Assembly: GCF_003260125.1 (NCBI RefSeq) | Contig: NZ_QHKO01000005.1 | Coordinates: 1 to 64,000, forward strand | Source of the DNA: Lujinxingia litoralis | GTDB lineage: Bacteria > Myxococcota_A > Bradymonadia > Bradymonadales > Bradymonadaceae | Length of the DNA: 64,000 nucleotides | Direction of reading: 5' to 3' | In this document: positions 27,119 to 35,595 of the stretch, piece by piece | Numbering within the stretch: the stretch's first letter is position 1 | How the letters are laid out: each line of letters opens with the position of its first letter | Program-made: the position numbers and the translations under genes | The notes under the pieces: model-generated | Told to the model about the DNA's origin: nothing | The model's input: the letters and a program-made list of their open reading frames with translations, nothing else | The model's database searches: none

Positions 27119-27330
27119 GCTCCGGGTGGGGGTGTGCACGTTTCGTGGGTCTTAAGTCTCTGCAAAACAAGGGGGAAGGGGAACGCTGAGGTGGGCGATC
27201 GGGCTGCGCGGTACTCTGCCGGCCAGGCTTGACTTTGGTAGGGCTCTGGCATAACCGGGAGGGTCGATTTTGCCTGCTGCAAAGCTCCCCCGGTGAGCGA
27301 TGTTTCTCAGATTTCCAGGAGCCTGAAACG

Positions 27331-28359
27331 ATGGGTCAAACACACAAGCGTCTTGAATTTGTGGTGCTGTTGGTTGCGCTTTTGCTGGGCATGGCCCAGA
27401 GCGCGTCGGCGGCCAATGATGTGAACGCCGAGAGTGATGAGTTCAGTTACCACCAGGTCAATGATGGTGAGACCCTGGGGACGATCGCGATGCATTACCA
27501 GGTGGGCATCGATCAGTTGCTGGAGTGGAACGACCTGGAGAGCGTGCACATCGAGCCGGAGACGACCCTGGTCGTCAAAAGCAGCGAAGAGGTGCGCGGC
27601 TCCTCGGAGCCCCTGCCGGTGATCCATGTGATTCGTCGCGGCGATACCTTCGAGGGGATCGCGCGTCGCTACGGCGTGACCATTCGCCAGGTCCAGCGCT
27701 GGAACCGACGGCTTAATCCGCGCCGTCTGCAGCTGGGGCAGCAGGTTCGCCTGCATATCCCGGGCGCCGATGGGAAGTCGGTCTCTTATGGGCGCGCCAA
27801 TGGTGGCCGCCTGTACAACGGCGTGGCCATGCAGACGACTCCCGGGATGCGGGTTCGCAACGTGGCGCGCTCCTACGGCACGCGCCGGGTGGTGCAGCTG
27901 CTGCAGGCCGCCGGCGCCGATGTGCAGGCGCGCTGGCCCGACGCGCCCGACCTGATCGTGGGGAGCCTGAGCGTGCGCAACGGTGGGCGCCTGCGCCCGC
28001 ACCGCTCCCACCAGAGCGGCCGCGACGTGGACCTGACCTACTACCACCGCGGCAATGTGGCGCTGCCGGACTTTCGAAACATGTCGGTGGAGACCTTTGA
28101 CGCGGTCAAGAACTGGCACATGTACAAGGTCCTGATCGATAGCGGACAGGTGGAGTACATGTTTGTCGACTACCGCCTTCAGAAGCCGCTCTACGAGTAC
28201 GCCCTCTCCATCGGGTACACCCCGGAGGAGTTGGAGCCGCTGCTGCAGTATCCGCGGGGACGCAACGTCTCGGCCGGGATCATCCGCCACTCGCGCGGGC
28301 ACCTCAACCATGTGCATATCCGCTTTACCTGCGGGCCCCAAGATCGCAATTGTCATTGA
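27331..28359 (+). CDS. LysM-MepA murein endopeptidase (M74 family)
   Basis: A 342-residue exported protein (signal residues 8-27) that binds and cuts peptidoglycan cross-links. Two LysM domains lie at about 39-83 and 98-143. The C-terminal half is a penicillin-insensitive murein endopeptidase domain with the zinc-binding HRSHQSGRDVDL (His227, Asp234) and RGHLNHVHIRF (His324, His327, His329). The start at 27331 has CAGGAG 9 bases upstream. Fusion of LysM to MepA suits a cell-wall remodelling enzyme in division or, if the host is predatory, prey-wall attack (inference). It may lead the operon with the SRPBCC gene 63 bases downstream. Confidence 0.88.
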   Translation: MGQTHKRLEFVVLLVALLLGMAQSASAANDVNAESDEFSYHQVNDGETLGTIAMHYQVGIDQLLEWNDLESVHIEPETTLVVKSSEEVRGSSEPLPVIHVIRRGDTFEGIARRYGVTIRQVQRWNRRLNPRRLQLGQQVRLHIPGADGKSVSYGRANGGRLYNGVAMQTTPGMRVRNVARSYGTRRVVQLLQAAGADVQARWPDAPDLIVGSLSVRNGGRLRPHRSHQSGRDVDLTYYHRGNVALPDFRNMSVETFDAVKNWHMYKVLIDSGQVEYMFVDYRLQKPLYEYALSIGYTPEELEPLLQYPRGRNVSAGIIRHSRGHLNHVHIRFTCGPQDRNCH

Positions 28360-28422
28360 GACCGGGGGCGGATGCGCCCGTGGTGATGTGGATTTGATGG
28401 TGAGCTAAACCGAGGTGGATGT

Positions 28423-28902
28423 ATGGCCTGGATTGAAGGAACGGCGACAAAGACGGTGATCGTGGATGCTCCGCTGGAGGAGATCGCGACCTTTTTTGCG
28501 ACCCCGGCCCAGATCAAAGAGTGCATGGGGGATCTGGAGCGTTTTGAGGTGGTGGACGAGACGACCTACCGCTGGATTCTTAAAGCGATGGGGGCCAAGG
28601 GGATCTCCTTTCAGGGCGACTACACCGTGCGCTACTGGCGCGAGGGGGATGTGGTGCGCTGGGAGAGTCTGCCCGGCGGGACGATGAAGACCACCGGTCA
28701 GGTGCGTCTGCGCGAGCTGGGGCCGGGGCGCACCGAGGTGACCTACGACGAGACCCTGGCCAGCGATCTGCCCATCCCGCGGCTGGGAGCGAAGGTCTTT
28801 CGCCCCATCGTGGCGCGCGAGATCGTGCGCGGTGTGGACAGCTTCTTAGACGGGGTCCGCACCTACCTCAACGCCGGCAAGCACCGCAGCGGTGAGAGCT
28901 GA
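28423..28902 (+). CDS. SRPBCC/START-like hydrophobic-ligand binding protein
   Basis: A 159-residue single-domain protein. The opening VIVDAPLEEIATFFATPAQI, the central strand pattern and the long C-terminal helix (IVAREIVRGVDSFLDGVRTY) are typical of SRPBCC (polyketide cyclase/Bet v1-like) proteins, which hold a hydrophobic ligand in a cavity. GAGGTGG is upstream of the ATG. Its TGA overlaps the ATG of the TrpB-like gene, which in turn overlaps the TrpA-like gene: three genes with 1-base overlaps. The coupling suggests the ligand or substrate is shared with the degenerate synthase pair. Confidence 0.8.
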   Translation: MAWIEGTATKTVIVDAPLEEIATFFATPAQIKECMGDLERFEVVDETTYRWILKAMGAKGISFQGDYTVRYWREGDVVRWESLPGGTMKTTGQVRLRELGPGRTEVTYDETLASDLPIPRLGAKVFRPIVAREIVRGVDSFLDGVRTYLNAGKHRSGES

Positions 28903-30095
28903 TGCCCTCGCCGGCGTGCGGAGCCTTTGGAGCATTTGGGGGACGTTTTGTGGCCGAGGCGCTCTGGTCGCCGCTGGCCGAGGTGGCCCACGCCTTTGAG
29001 GAGGCGGTGGCCGACCCGGGGTTTTCGGGGCGCTTGCATGGCTGGGCCGAGCAGCGTCTGGGGCGGCCCACACCTCTGTGCCACCTGGGAGAGCTCTCGC
29101 GAGAGCTGGGCGGAGCCCAGCTCTGGTTAAAACGCGAGGATCTGTTGCCCGGCGGGTCCTTTTGCACGCTCACCGCGCTGACACAGGCGCTGGTGGCGGT
29201 GCGGATGAATCGTCGGGAGTTGGTGGGGGAGACGGCCACGGGCGATTTCGGCGTGGCGCTGGGCCAGATGGGGCTGGCGCTGGGGCTGAAGGTGCGCGTG
29301 TTCATGACGCGCGACGACATGGAGGCCGAGCCCATCGCCGTGCGCAGCATGGAAGAGATGGGGCTGGCGCTGGAGCCGGTCGATGGACCGACGCGCGGGC
29401 GTCGCGGGGCGATGGCAGAGGCGCTGCGCTATGTGGCGCGCGCTCCACAAGATGCGTTTTACGCGTCGAGCTCGCTGGCCAGCCCCGATCCTTACCCGCG
29501 GATGCTGGAGCTGGGGGCGGAGATCATCGGCAATGAGTGCGCGCGTCAGCTCCGAGAGCGCGGAGCGAGCGCCGATTACGTGATCGCCCCGGTCGGGAGT
29601 GGCGGGTTTGCCTGTGGCATGTTCGGGGCTTTTCTGGACCAGGGCTCGCACTCGCCGGGCGCTCAGCTGGTGGGCGTGCAATCCGGCGGGGATGGCACCC
29701 CGGGGCGGGGAGCTGCCAGCCTGGTGCGGGGCCGCCCCGGCGTGCATCTGGGCACCCGATCCTACGTGCTACAAGACGATCAGGGGCAGGTGCTTACGCC
29801 GCTAACTGACGCCGCCGGGCTGGCGATGCCGGTGGTGGGCCCGCAGCACGCACGCTGGATGCGCACCGGTCAGGTCCAGTATGTGGAGCTCGCCGACGCC
29901 GAGGCCTACGCGGCGGTGCGCACCCTGGCGCGAGCCGAAGGGGTGCTGGCGAGCCTGGAGACCGGGTACGCCCTGGCGTACGCGTTGCGGCTGGCCCCCA
30001 CGCTCAACGACGATGCGCACGTGGTGGTAGGGGTGAGCGGCGACGGCACCCGCGACCTCTCGCGGCTGGCGCGGGCCTCGGCGGGAGGACTCTGA
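28902..30095 (+). CDS. TrpB-like protein lacking the PLP lysine
   Basis: A 397-residue protein, the same length as E. coli TrpB and alignable without gaps over the active site. LWLKREDLLPGGSFCTLT corresponds to the KREDLLHGGAHKTN block of TrpB, so the PLP-binding lysine (E. coli Lys87) is Cys88 and the preceding His is Phe. The phosphate loop GGGSN is replaced by Gly232-Ser-Gly-Gly-Phe236. The catalytic-acid position is kept (Glu110 in GETATGDFG), as are VGPQHA and the C-terminal SG-x-G. It cannot form the usual internal aldimine and is probably not a tryptophan synthase. The open frame and good codon use argue against a decaying gene. Translationally coupled on both sides. Confidence 0.85.
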   Translation: MPSPACGAFGAFGGRFVAEALWSPLAEVAHAFEEAVADPGFSGRLHGWAEQRLGRPTPLCHLGELSRELGGAQLWLKREDLLPGGSFCTLTALTQALVAVRMNRRELVGETATGDFGVALGQMGLALGLKVRVFMTRDDMEAEPIAVRSMEEMGLALEPVDGPTRGRRGAMAEALRYVARAPQDAFYASSSLASPDPYPRMLELGAEIIGNECARQLRERGASADYVIAPVGSGGFACGMFGAFLDQGSHSPGAQLVGVQSGGDGTPGRGAASLVRGRPGVHLGTRSYVLQDDQGQVLTPLTDAAGLAMPVVGPQHARWMRTGQVQYVELADAEAYAAVRTLARAEGVLASLETGYALAYALRLAPTLNDDAHVVVGVSGDGTRDLSRLARASAGGL

Positions 30096-30898
30096 TGGGC
30101 GATCGCCTCGGACTTCTGGAAGAGCGCGCCGCGCAGCGGCGCCCGCTCCTGATGGTCGCGCTGGTCACCGGCGACCCTCATATCGACGCGACCCTGGACT
30201 ACATGGGCATCCTGGCCGAGGCCGGGGTGGATGTGGTCGAGCTCATCGTGCCCTTTAGCGAGCCGGCCTACCACGGCGCGGTGCTCCAGCGGGCGATGGC
30301 CCGGGCGGTGCATGAGCAGCTGGGGTGGGCTGATATCGCCGAGGTGGCCCGGGAGTTTCGTCAGTCCTATCCCTCGGTGGCGCTGGTGATCTCGACCTAC
30401 CTCAACCGCCTGATGGCGGCTCCCATGGCCGAGACCTTTGAGCAGCTTCATAAGGCCGGAGCCGACGCGCTCTGGATCTACGATCTGCCGATGGAGGAGG
30501 CGACCGAGGTGGAGGAACTCAGCGCGTCGACCGGGCTGGCGCTGGTCCGGGGAGTCTCGGCGACGACCTCGCTGGAGCGTTTTCGCGAGATCGCGCGCCG
30601 GGCGCAGGGCTTGATCATCTGGACCGGCCACAGCGGCGGCGAACTCTCATTGGAGGGCGAGGCGTTTGAGGAACGCCTGCGCCTCTTCGGGGAGTATACC
30701 CGGCTGCCGATCTTCGCCTCGATGGGTGTGACCACCGGGGAGGAAGCCCAGGAGGTGGTGCGCGCGGCCGACGGCGTGCTGATCGGCAGCTCGGTGGCCT
30801 GGCTGCTGGAGGGGCGAGGCCCCGACGTCAAAGAGCGGCTCCGCCGCCATATCGGTGAGCTTCGGGCCCGGGTGGATGAGGCCTCGGCCACGAGCTGA
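30095..30898 (+). CDS. TrpA-like protein lacking the catalytic aspartate
   Basis: A 267-residue TIM barrel aligned over its length with the tryptophan synthase alpha subunit (E. coli 268). The first catalytic residue is present (Glu49 in VVELIVPFSEP), but the second, Asp60, is His60 (SEPAYHGAVLQ instead of SDPLADGPTIQ). In TrpA, loss of Asp60 abolishes indole-glycerol-phosphate cleavage. The phosphate-binding end is partly kept (VLIGSSVAW). The start overlaps the TrpB-like stop, as real trpBA pairs often do, so a physical alpha-beta complex may persist with another job. No other trp genes occur in the window. Confidence 0.85.
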   Translation: MGDRLGLLEERAAQRRPLLMVALVTGDPHIDATLDYMGILAEAGVDVVELIVPFSEPAYHGAVLQRAMARAVHEQLGWADIAEVAREFRQSYPSVALVISTYLNRLMAAPMAETFEQLHKAGADALWIYDLPMEEATEVEELSASTGLALVRGVSATTSLERFREIARRAQGLIIWTGHSGGELSLEGEAFEERLRLFGEYTRLPIFASMGVTTGEEAQEVVRAADGVLIGSSVAWLLEGRGPDVKERLRRHIGELRARVDEASATS

Positions 30899-30908
30899 GC
30901 GAGCGGGG

Positions 30909-33188
30909 TCAGTCGGCGTCGCTGCCATCCCGGGTCTGATTGCGAGGCGCGTCTGCAGCTTCGGAGGGGTGGCGAGCAAAGCCCAGCTGACGATTGATCT
31001 CGGGGAGAAAGTCGACGCTGCGCAGGTGCACGTCGCGCTGGGGGAAGGGGATCTCGATGCCCGCCTCGTGGAGCACTTCCCATAAGACGAAGTTGAACTT
31101 TCCGCGCAGTTTACGCTCGGTGATCGTGCGGCAATCGAAGTGCACCAGCAGCTCAAAGTCGATGCTGTTATCCCCAAAGCCCACCAGCCAGACGTCGGGG
31201 GCCGGGTGCTCCAGGATGTTTGAGTCGCGGGCGGCGGCTTTGAGAAGGAGCTCCTCCACCTGACGCGGGTCCGAGGCGTAGGCGACGCCGATGGGGATGT
31301 GCACCCGCACGATGGAGTCGTGGAAGGTCCAGTTGATGATGCGTCCACTGACGATGTCTTTGCTCGGGATGAGCATGTCGTAGTTATCCGGCGTGCGCAC
31401 CACGACGCTGCGGGCCCCCACCGCTTCGACGCGGCCGTAGACGTCGTTCACCGAGATGAAGTCGCCTTTCTTTACCGCGCGGCCAAAGAGCAGGATAAAC
31501 CCGCTGATCAGGTTCTCGGTCAGGTTTTGCAGGCCAAAGCCGATGCCCACGCCCAGGCTGGCCAGCACCACCATCACCGCCGAGGGTTGCACGCCCAGGG
31601 CCATCATGCTCATGACGAAGGCCACGACGATCAGCGCGTAGTTGATCAGGGTGTTGACCGCGTAGGCCACCCCCACATCGACGTTGAAAGCCGGATAGAT
31701 CTTGGCGTTGAGCACCGCCTTAAAGAGGCGGATGGAGAGGATCGTGGCCGCCACGATCAGCCCCACGGTGAGCAGGCTGTGAATCGAGATGGCGACGTTG
31801 CCCACCGACAGAAGGGGGATCTTCAGCAGCGTGACCACCGGCTCGTAGAGGGCGAGCAGGCGCAGGGCGAAGACGACCACCAGGAGCCCGCCCACGGCCA
31901 GGGTCCACTGCTCCACGGCCTTGTAGAGTGGCGAGGCGCTGGCCTCCTCATCGCCCTGGTCGGAGGCTTCCTGGGCTTCTTCGCTCTTCTGGGCGACGAA
32001 GGCTCGCAGGCGCTCGGCGGCCGAGAAGGAGAGGGTTACCAGGACGATCAGCGTGTAGCCGCGGGCCAGAATGAAGGTCGCGGCGTGCACAAAGCCCGCG
32101 GCGTTAAAGAGGAGCAGGGCGATGGTGACCGCGAGCATCCCGTAGTAGTTGGCCGAGATGCCCCGGCGCACGATCCCGTAGAGTGGCGAGCTGGTGTGGT
32201 CGGGCAAGAGCGCCAGCACCGCATCCCGGGCAAAGAAGAGGTAGATCGGAGCCAGCGCCAGCGTCAGGCGGAAGGCAAAGGCCACAAAGCCGATGGCGTC
32301 GGGTCGGTACCCGAAGTTGCGCAGTGCCACCAGGACCAGGATGTATCCCAGGGAGATGCGCAGGGTGATCAGGGCAAAACGCTCCAGCCGCAGATAATGG
32401 GCGGTGGCGCCGGGATCGACCGGACTCAGGCGCAGGCTGGTCACGATCAGGGCGTGTGCGGCGCGGTAGGCCAGCAGCCACCACAGCGCGTCGGTGAGCA
32501 CCAGGGTCCAGGGGGCGCTGGAAAAGGTGGCCTGAATCGGGAAGTAGCTCAGGGCGATCAACAGCGCCAGCGCCAGCACTCGCCCCAGCAGCAAAACGGC
32601 GCTGCGCAGCACGCTGGTCACCCAGGGGGAGAGGTCGGCGTGGATGAAGAGCTGCGTGCGCTGGGCCATCCGCAGGGCCTGACGATCAAAGAGGATGAAG
32701 AGCACCCCGAAGATCAGCGCGATCAGGATGGGGACCGCCCAGTCGACGAGCCTCCAGGGGTCGATGCGACTGAGATCCGCGCGCATCACGCGCGCTTCGT
32801 TCCAGACGATCCGGGCGTCGCTGAGCAGGTTGTCGACAAGGCTTAAATCGAAGTGCAAGGGCTCGCGCACGAGGAAGTCGGCGTAGTTTTCCTCAAGCTG
32901 CTCTTGGGCGTGAGCCAGCCCGGGCTCCACCGGTTCGACCTGGACCGAGGGAACCTCGGGGGCCGGTGTGTCGCCTGTATCGCTTCCCTCGCTTGACGCC
33001 GAGTCGTTTTGCGACGCCGAGTCCTTCTGCGGAGTGGACTCGTTTTGTTGCGTGGAGGAGGAGGGGCCGGTAAAGGGCAGGTCGATCGGTTGGGCTGCGG
33101 ACTGGCCGAGCCCCCCGAGGGTGATGACCATCAGCGCGGCCAGGATGCTGAGAAGCATGCCACATTTTGAGAGAAGAGATTCAGCCAT
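30909..33188 (-). CDS. large MscS-family mechanosensitive channel
   Basis: About 759 residues. A signal peptide is followed by a Ser/Gln/Asp-rich periplasmic stretch (about 35-100), then some ten hydrophobic helices, and finally the MscS core. That core has the pore helix with small residues (VMVVLASLGVGIGFGLQNLT), then FGRAVKKGDFI and the beta domain VEAVGARSVVVRTPDNYDML. Such long forms resemble MscK/YbdG-type channels that open on hypo-osmotic shock. The cytoplasmic tail ends in an Asp/Arg-rich stretch. The start is uncertain (ATG 33188, or GTG 33203 with no better ribosome site). It converges on the TrpA-like gene with a 10-base gap. Confidence 0.88.
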   Translation of the reverse strand: MAESLLSKCGMLLSILAALMVITLGGLGQSAAQPIDLPFTGPSSSTQQNESTPQKDSASQNDSASSEGSDTGDTPAPEVPSVQVEPVEPGLAHAQEQLEENYADFLVREPLHFDLSLVDNLLSDARIVWNEARVMRADLSRIDPWRLVDWAVPILIALIFGVLFILFDRQALRMAQRTQLFIHADLSPWVTSVLRSAVLLLGRVLALALLIALSYFPIQATFSSAPWTLVLTDALWWLLAYRAAHALIVTSLRLSPVDPGATAHYLRLERFALITLRISLGYILVLVALRNFGYRPDAIGFVAFAFRLTLALAPIYLFFARDAVLALLPDHTSSPLYGIVRRGISANYYGMLAVTIALLLFNAAGFVHAATFILARGYTLIVLVTLSFSAAERLRAFVAQKSEEAQEASDQGDEEASASPLYKAVEQWTLAVGGLLVVVFALRLLALYEPVVTLLKIPLLSVGNVAISIHSLLTVGLIVAATILSIRLFKAVLNAKIYPAFNVDVGVAYAVNTLINYALIVVAFVMSMMALGVQPSAVMVVLASLGVGIGFGLQNLTENLISGFILLFGRAVKKGDFISVNDVYGRVEAVGARSVVVRTPDNYDMLIPSKDIVSGRIINWTFHDSIVRVHIPIGVAYASDPRQVEELLLKAAARDSNILEHPAPDVWLVGFGDNSIDFELLVHFDCRTITERKLRGKFNFVLWEVLHEAGIEIPFPQRDVHLRSVDFLPEINRQLGFARHPSEAADAPRNQTRDGSDAD

Positions 33189-33423
33189 AAATGCCACTGC
33201 CACTGCCCGGGAAGATCAGCGCTACGTAAGGGGTTTTGCCGGCGCGCCGACTAATGTACGTCTACCCCGAGGCGAAGTCACCCGCGCTCACCGGCCGCGG
33301 CCGGTGGCCGGCGCGGCGAATGCGGTCGCGTGGTTGCCTCGCTCAGACCCTGCTGTTATAACTCCGAGTCGTCCACAGACCTTCGCGCGACGTGTCGCGA
33401 TACCCAATTTGAGGAGATACCCC

Positions 33424-33927
33424 ATGAACATCGCTCGTTTTTTCGCCGTGCTTCTGCTGGCGCTGTCTCTCTCGTCGATCGCTGTCGCGCAAGAGACGGT
33501 GGTAGAGAATGAGGAGTTTGGTGTCACGATCACGCCGCCGAGCGCCTGGGAAGTCAACGCCAGCGACGATAAAGCCGTGGCCAACTTCAAGCATCCGGAC
33601 TCCAACAGCCAGATTCAGGTCATCGGGACTAAGCTGATGAGTAAGGACGTGGCCGACGTCTTCTTCAGCACCTTCCACAAGACCCTGACCGAGTCGAACT
33701 TCGAAGAAGTCAGCGCCGCCGACAGCTCCATCGGTGAGCAGCAGGGCCGGTTGAGCACCTACTCCTACACCCACTCCGGGCAGACGGTGAATGTGGTGGT
33801 CTTTGATTTCATCCGCGAAGGCACCGCCTGGCTGGTCATCGGCTACATGCCCGAGAGCGAGTCCGAGAAGCTGCGCGCCGACTTTGATGCCACGGTCACC
33901 TCGATGAGCTTTGAGGCCGCCGAGTGA
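33424..33927 (+). CDS. secreted PsbP/Mog1-like small protein
   Basis: A 167-residue protein with a clean signal peptide (MNIARFFAVLLLALSLSSIA, cut near AVAQ) and GAGGAGA 6 bases before the ATG. The mature part (FGVTITPPSAWEVNASDDKA ... VNVVVFDFIREGTAWLVIGY ... LRADFDATVTSMSF) has the strand order of PsbP/Mog1-like folds, often called DUF1795-type in bacteria. Probably periplasmic or secreted; partner unknown. The following gene begins in its stop codon and has the same general fold. Confidence 0.7.
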   Translation: MNIARFFAVLLLALSLSSIAVAQETVVENEEFGVTITPPSAWEVNASDDKAVANFKHPDSNSQIQVIGTKLMSKDVADVFFSTFHKTLTESNFEEVSAADSSIGEQQGRLSTYSYTHSGQTVNVVVFDFIREGTAWLVIGYMPESESEKLRADFDATVTSMSFEAAE

Positions 33928-34577
33928 ACGTGAGCCTTCAAGCTCCTGGCAGGCCCGCCGCTCCGTGGAGCGCGCGGGCCTGTCTCGCTCTGTGCCTGGT
34001 GCTGGCGCTGGGCGCGCTGCCCAACGAGGCGGTCGGCCAGGATCCGGGCGCCCGGGGACGCCCCACGGCCAAGGGGCAGCACCATCAACGGGCGCGTGCC
34101 GAGGCGGTGGATGTCGAGGCGATCGGGGCCCGGGTCCGCCGGCCCAGCGGGTGGGTGATCGTGCCTTCGGGGCCCGGCGCAGTGGCCACCTTTCGGGCCG
34201 CCGCCGATCGCCAGGCCCAGATTGAGGTGCGTCTCAGCGATCAGATCCTGGTGGGGCGGGCCGATCGCTACGCCCTGAGCTTTCAGAACCAGATTCAGGA
34301 AGAGGGCTTCCGGGTGGAGGTGGCCGAGCGCGACTACGCCTATGGCCCGCGGGTCGGAGATCGCGTGACCTACGGCCTGGAGTATGATGGCGAGTCATTT
34401 CGCCTGATGACCTGGGCCCATCACGAGGGCGATCGGATGTGGGTGTTCTCGCTCTTTTGCTCCGAAGATCGCCTGGAGGCCTACCAGGAGGTCTTCGACG
34501 AGGTGATCAGCGAGATGGTGTGGCAGGGCGCCCCAGACGCCGACGCCGACGCGCCCACAGCAGACCCGCCAGAGTGA
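33924..34577 (+). CDS. second secreted PsbP/Mog1-like protein
   Basis: A 217-residue protein starting at GTG 33924 inside the upstream stop codon (or at GTG 33930). An N-terminal signal (ARACLALCLVLALGALP) is followed by a basic linker and a domain with the same layout as its neighbour (VRRPSGWVIVPSGPGAVATF, then MWVFSLFCSEDRLEAYQEVF). The pair looks like an old tandem duplication now widely diverged. Its last 71 bases lie antisense to the 3' end of the convergent matrixin gene, an unusual degree of overlap. Confidence 0.65.
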   Translation: MNVSLQAPGRPAAPWSARACLALCLVLALGALPNEAVGQDPGARGRPTAKGQHHQRARAEAVDVEAIGARVRRPSGWVIVPSGPGAVATFRAAADRQAQIEVRLSDQILVGRADRYALSFQNQIQEEGFRVEVAERDYAYGPRVGDRVTYGLEYDGESFRLMTWAHHEGDRMWVFSLFCSEDRLEAYQEVFDEVISEMVWQGAPDADADAPTADPPE

Positions 34578-35595
34578 TCGGCCATCCCACCGCGGGGCTT
34601 CCCGGGGCCTGGGCACACCCGGCGGGGGCGTCGGCTGCAGCCGGCTCAAAACGACAGAAGGGCGCCAGATAGCCCTCGGGCTGCCGGCATAAGAACTGGG
34701 GCGGGCACGCCTGCTCCTGCTCCTGCTCACAGGGGCTGGTGCAGTAGCCGGTGCCCGTGGGTTCGCTGTCGATATGGCACTCATCCGGGCAGTGCATCAG
34801 ATCCCAGGCACAGTAGTCGCCTACCTGCCCGCGGCGCTTGTCGCAGACCCCGGCGACGCACGCCGCGCGCTCGGGGCAGTCCTCCTCCCGGCTGCATTCG
34901 GAGCCCGGGGTGGCAAAGAGCTCGCAGAGGCCCAGTTTGTCGTCGGCACTCAAGCGGCGCTGGCTCCCGTCGCGCAGGTAGCTAGCCGCCATCGTCGCGC
35001 TCTTGTAGGCCCGGGTATGCGAGAGCCCGAGTACGTGGCCGAGCTCATGGGTTAGGGCGGCCTGCAGATCGACTGCGGGGCGCTCGGACAGGGCATGGAG
35101 TTGAAAGGGGTCGGGCGTGGTGCGCCAGGTCACGGCGGTGGTGCTGAGCATGACCGCGGCGCGTTCGTCGGGGCGCAGGGGGTAGGTCGTCCAGGCGATG
35201 CGCCCGGCGTTGGGGCCGCTGCCGGGAGCAAAAGCGACCTGGACGGCCGGGGGCGCCTCGGGCCCGGGCGCCTCGGAGCGGTCGACCTCAAAGGAGGCAA
35301 ACGCGCAGGGGACCTGATTCCAGGTGCGGGCGGCCGCCGAGAGCGCATCCAGGACCTGCGCGCGGGTCAGCGCTTCGGGCACCGGGCCGGAAAGCACCAC
35401 ACGTAGCGGAAAGTGCTCGGGCGCCGGGGCAAAACCGTTGAACTCGGCCCGCGGGCGCGGGTCGCTCGGCGGGGCCGGAAGGTGCAGGCCGCCGGCGAGC
35501 TCGGCGCTCGGGTAGAGTTCGGCGCGGGCGGGAGCAGCCAGGCTTAAGAGCAGGAGGGCGCAGAGCGCGCCGCTGAGCCGGCGCGTCGCGATCAT
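34507..35595 (-). CDS. matrixin-like metzincin protease with C-terminal sorting-type tail
   Basis: A 362-residue exported zinc protease (signal residues 5-25, APARA). The metzincin motif HELGHVLGLSH is at His183, His187 and His193, with a downstream Met-turn (Met202). After the catalytic domain comes a Cys-rich region (about 220-320, many CxxxxxCP pairs). The very end has a Cys, then Pro-Ala-Val-Gly, a hydrophobic stretch and ARRRRR, resembling MYXO-CTERM-type surface-sorting tails. Its ATG overlaps the stop of the parvulin gene upstream (ATGA), so a folding helper and a secreted protease are made together. Confidence 0.85.
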   Translation of the reverse strand: MIATRRLSGALCALLLLSLAAPARAELYPSAELAGGLHLPAPPSDPRPRAEFNGFAPAPEHFPLRVVLSGPVPEALTRAQVLDALSAAARTWNQVPCAFASFEVDRSEAPGPEAPPAVQVAFAPGSGPNAGRIAWTTYPLRPDERAAVMLSTTAVTWRTTPDPFQLHALSERPAVDLQAALTHELGHVLGLSHTRAYKSATMAASYLRDGSQRRLSADDKLGLCELFATPGSECSREEDCPERAACVAGVCDKRRGQVGDYCAWDLMHCPDECHIDSEPTGTGYCTSPCEQEQEQACPPQFLCRQPEGYLAPFCRFEPAAADAPAGCAQAPGSPAVGWPITLAGLLWARRRRRLGRPATPSR

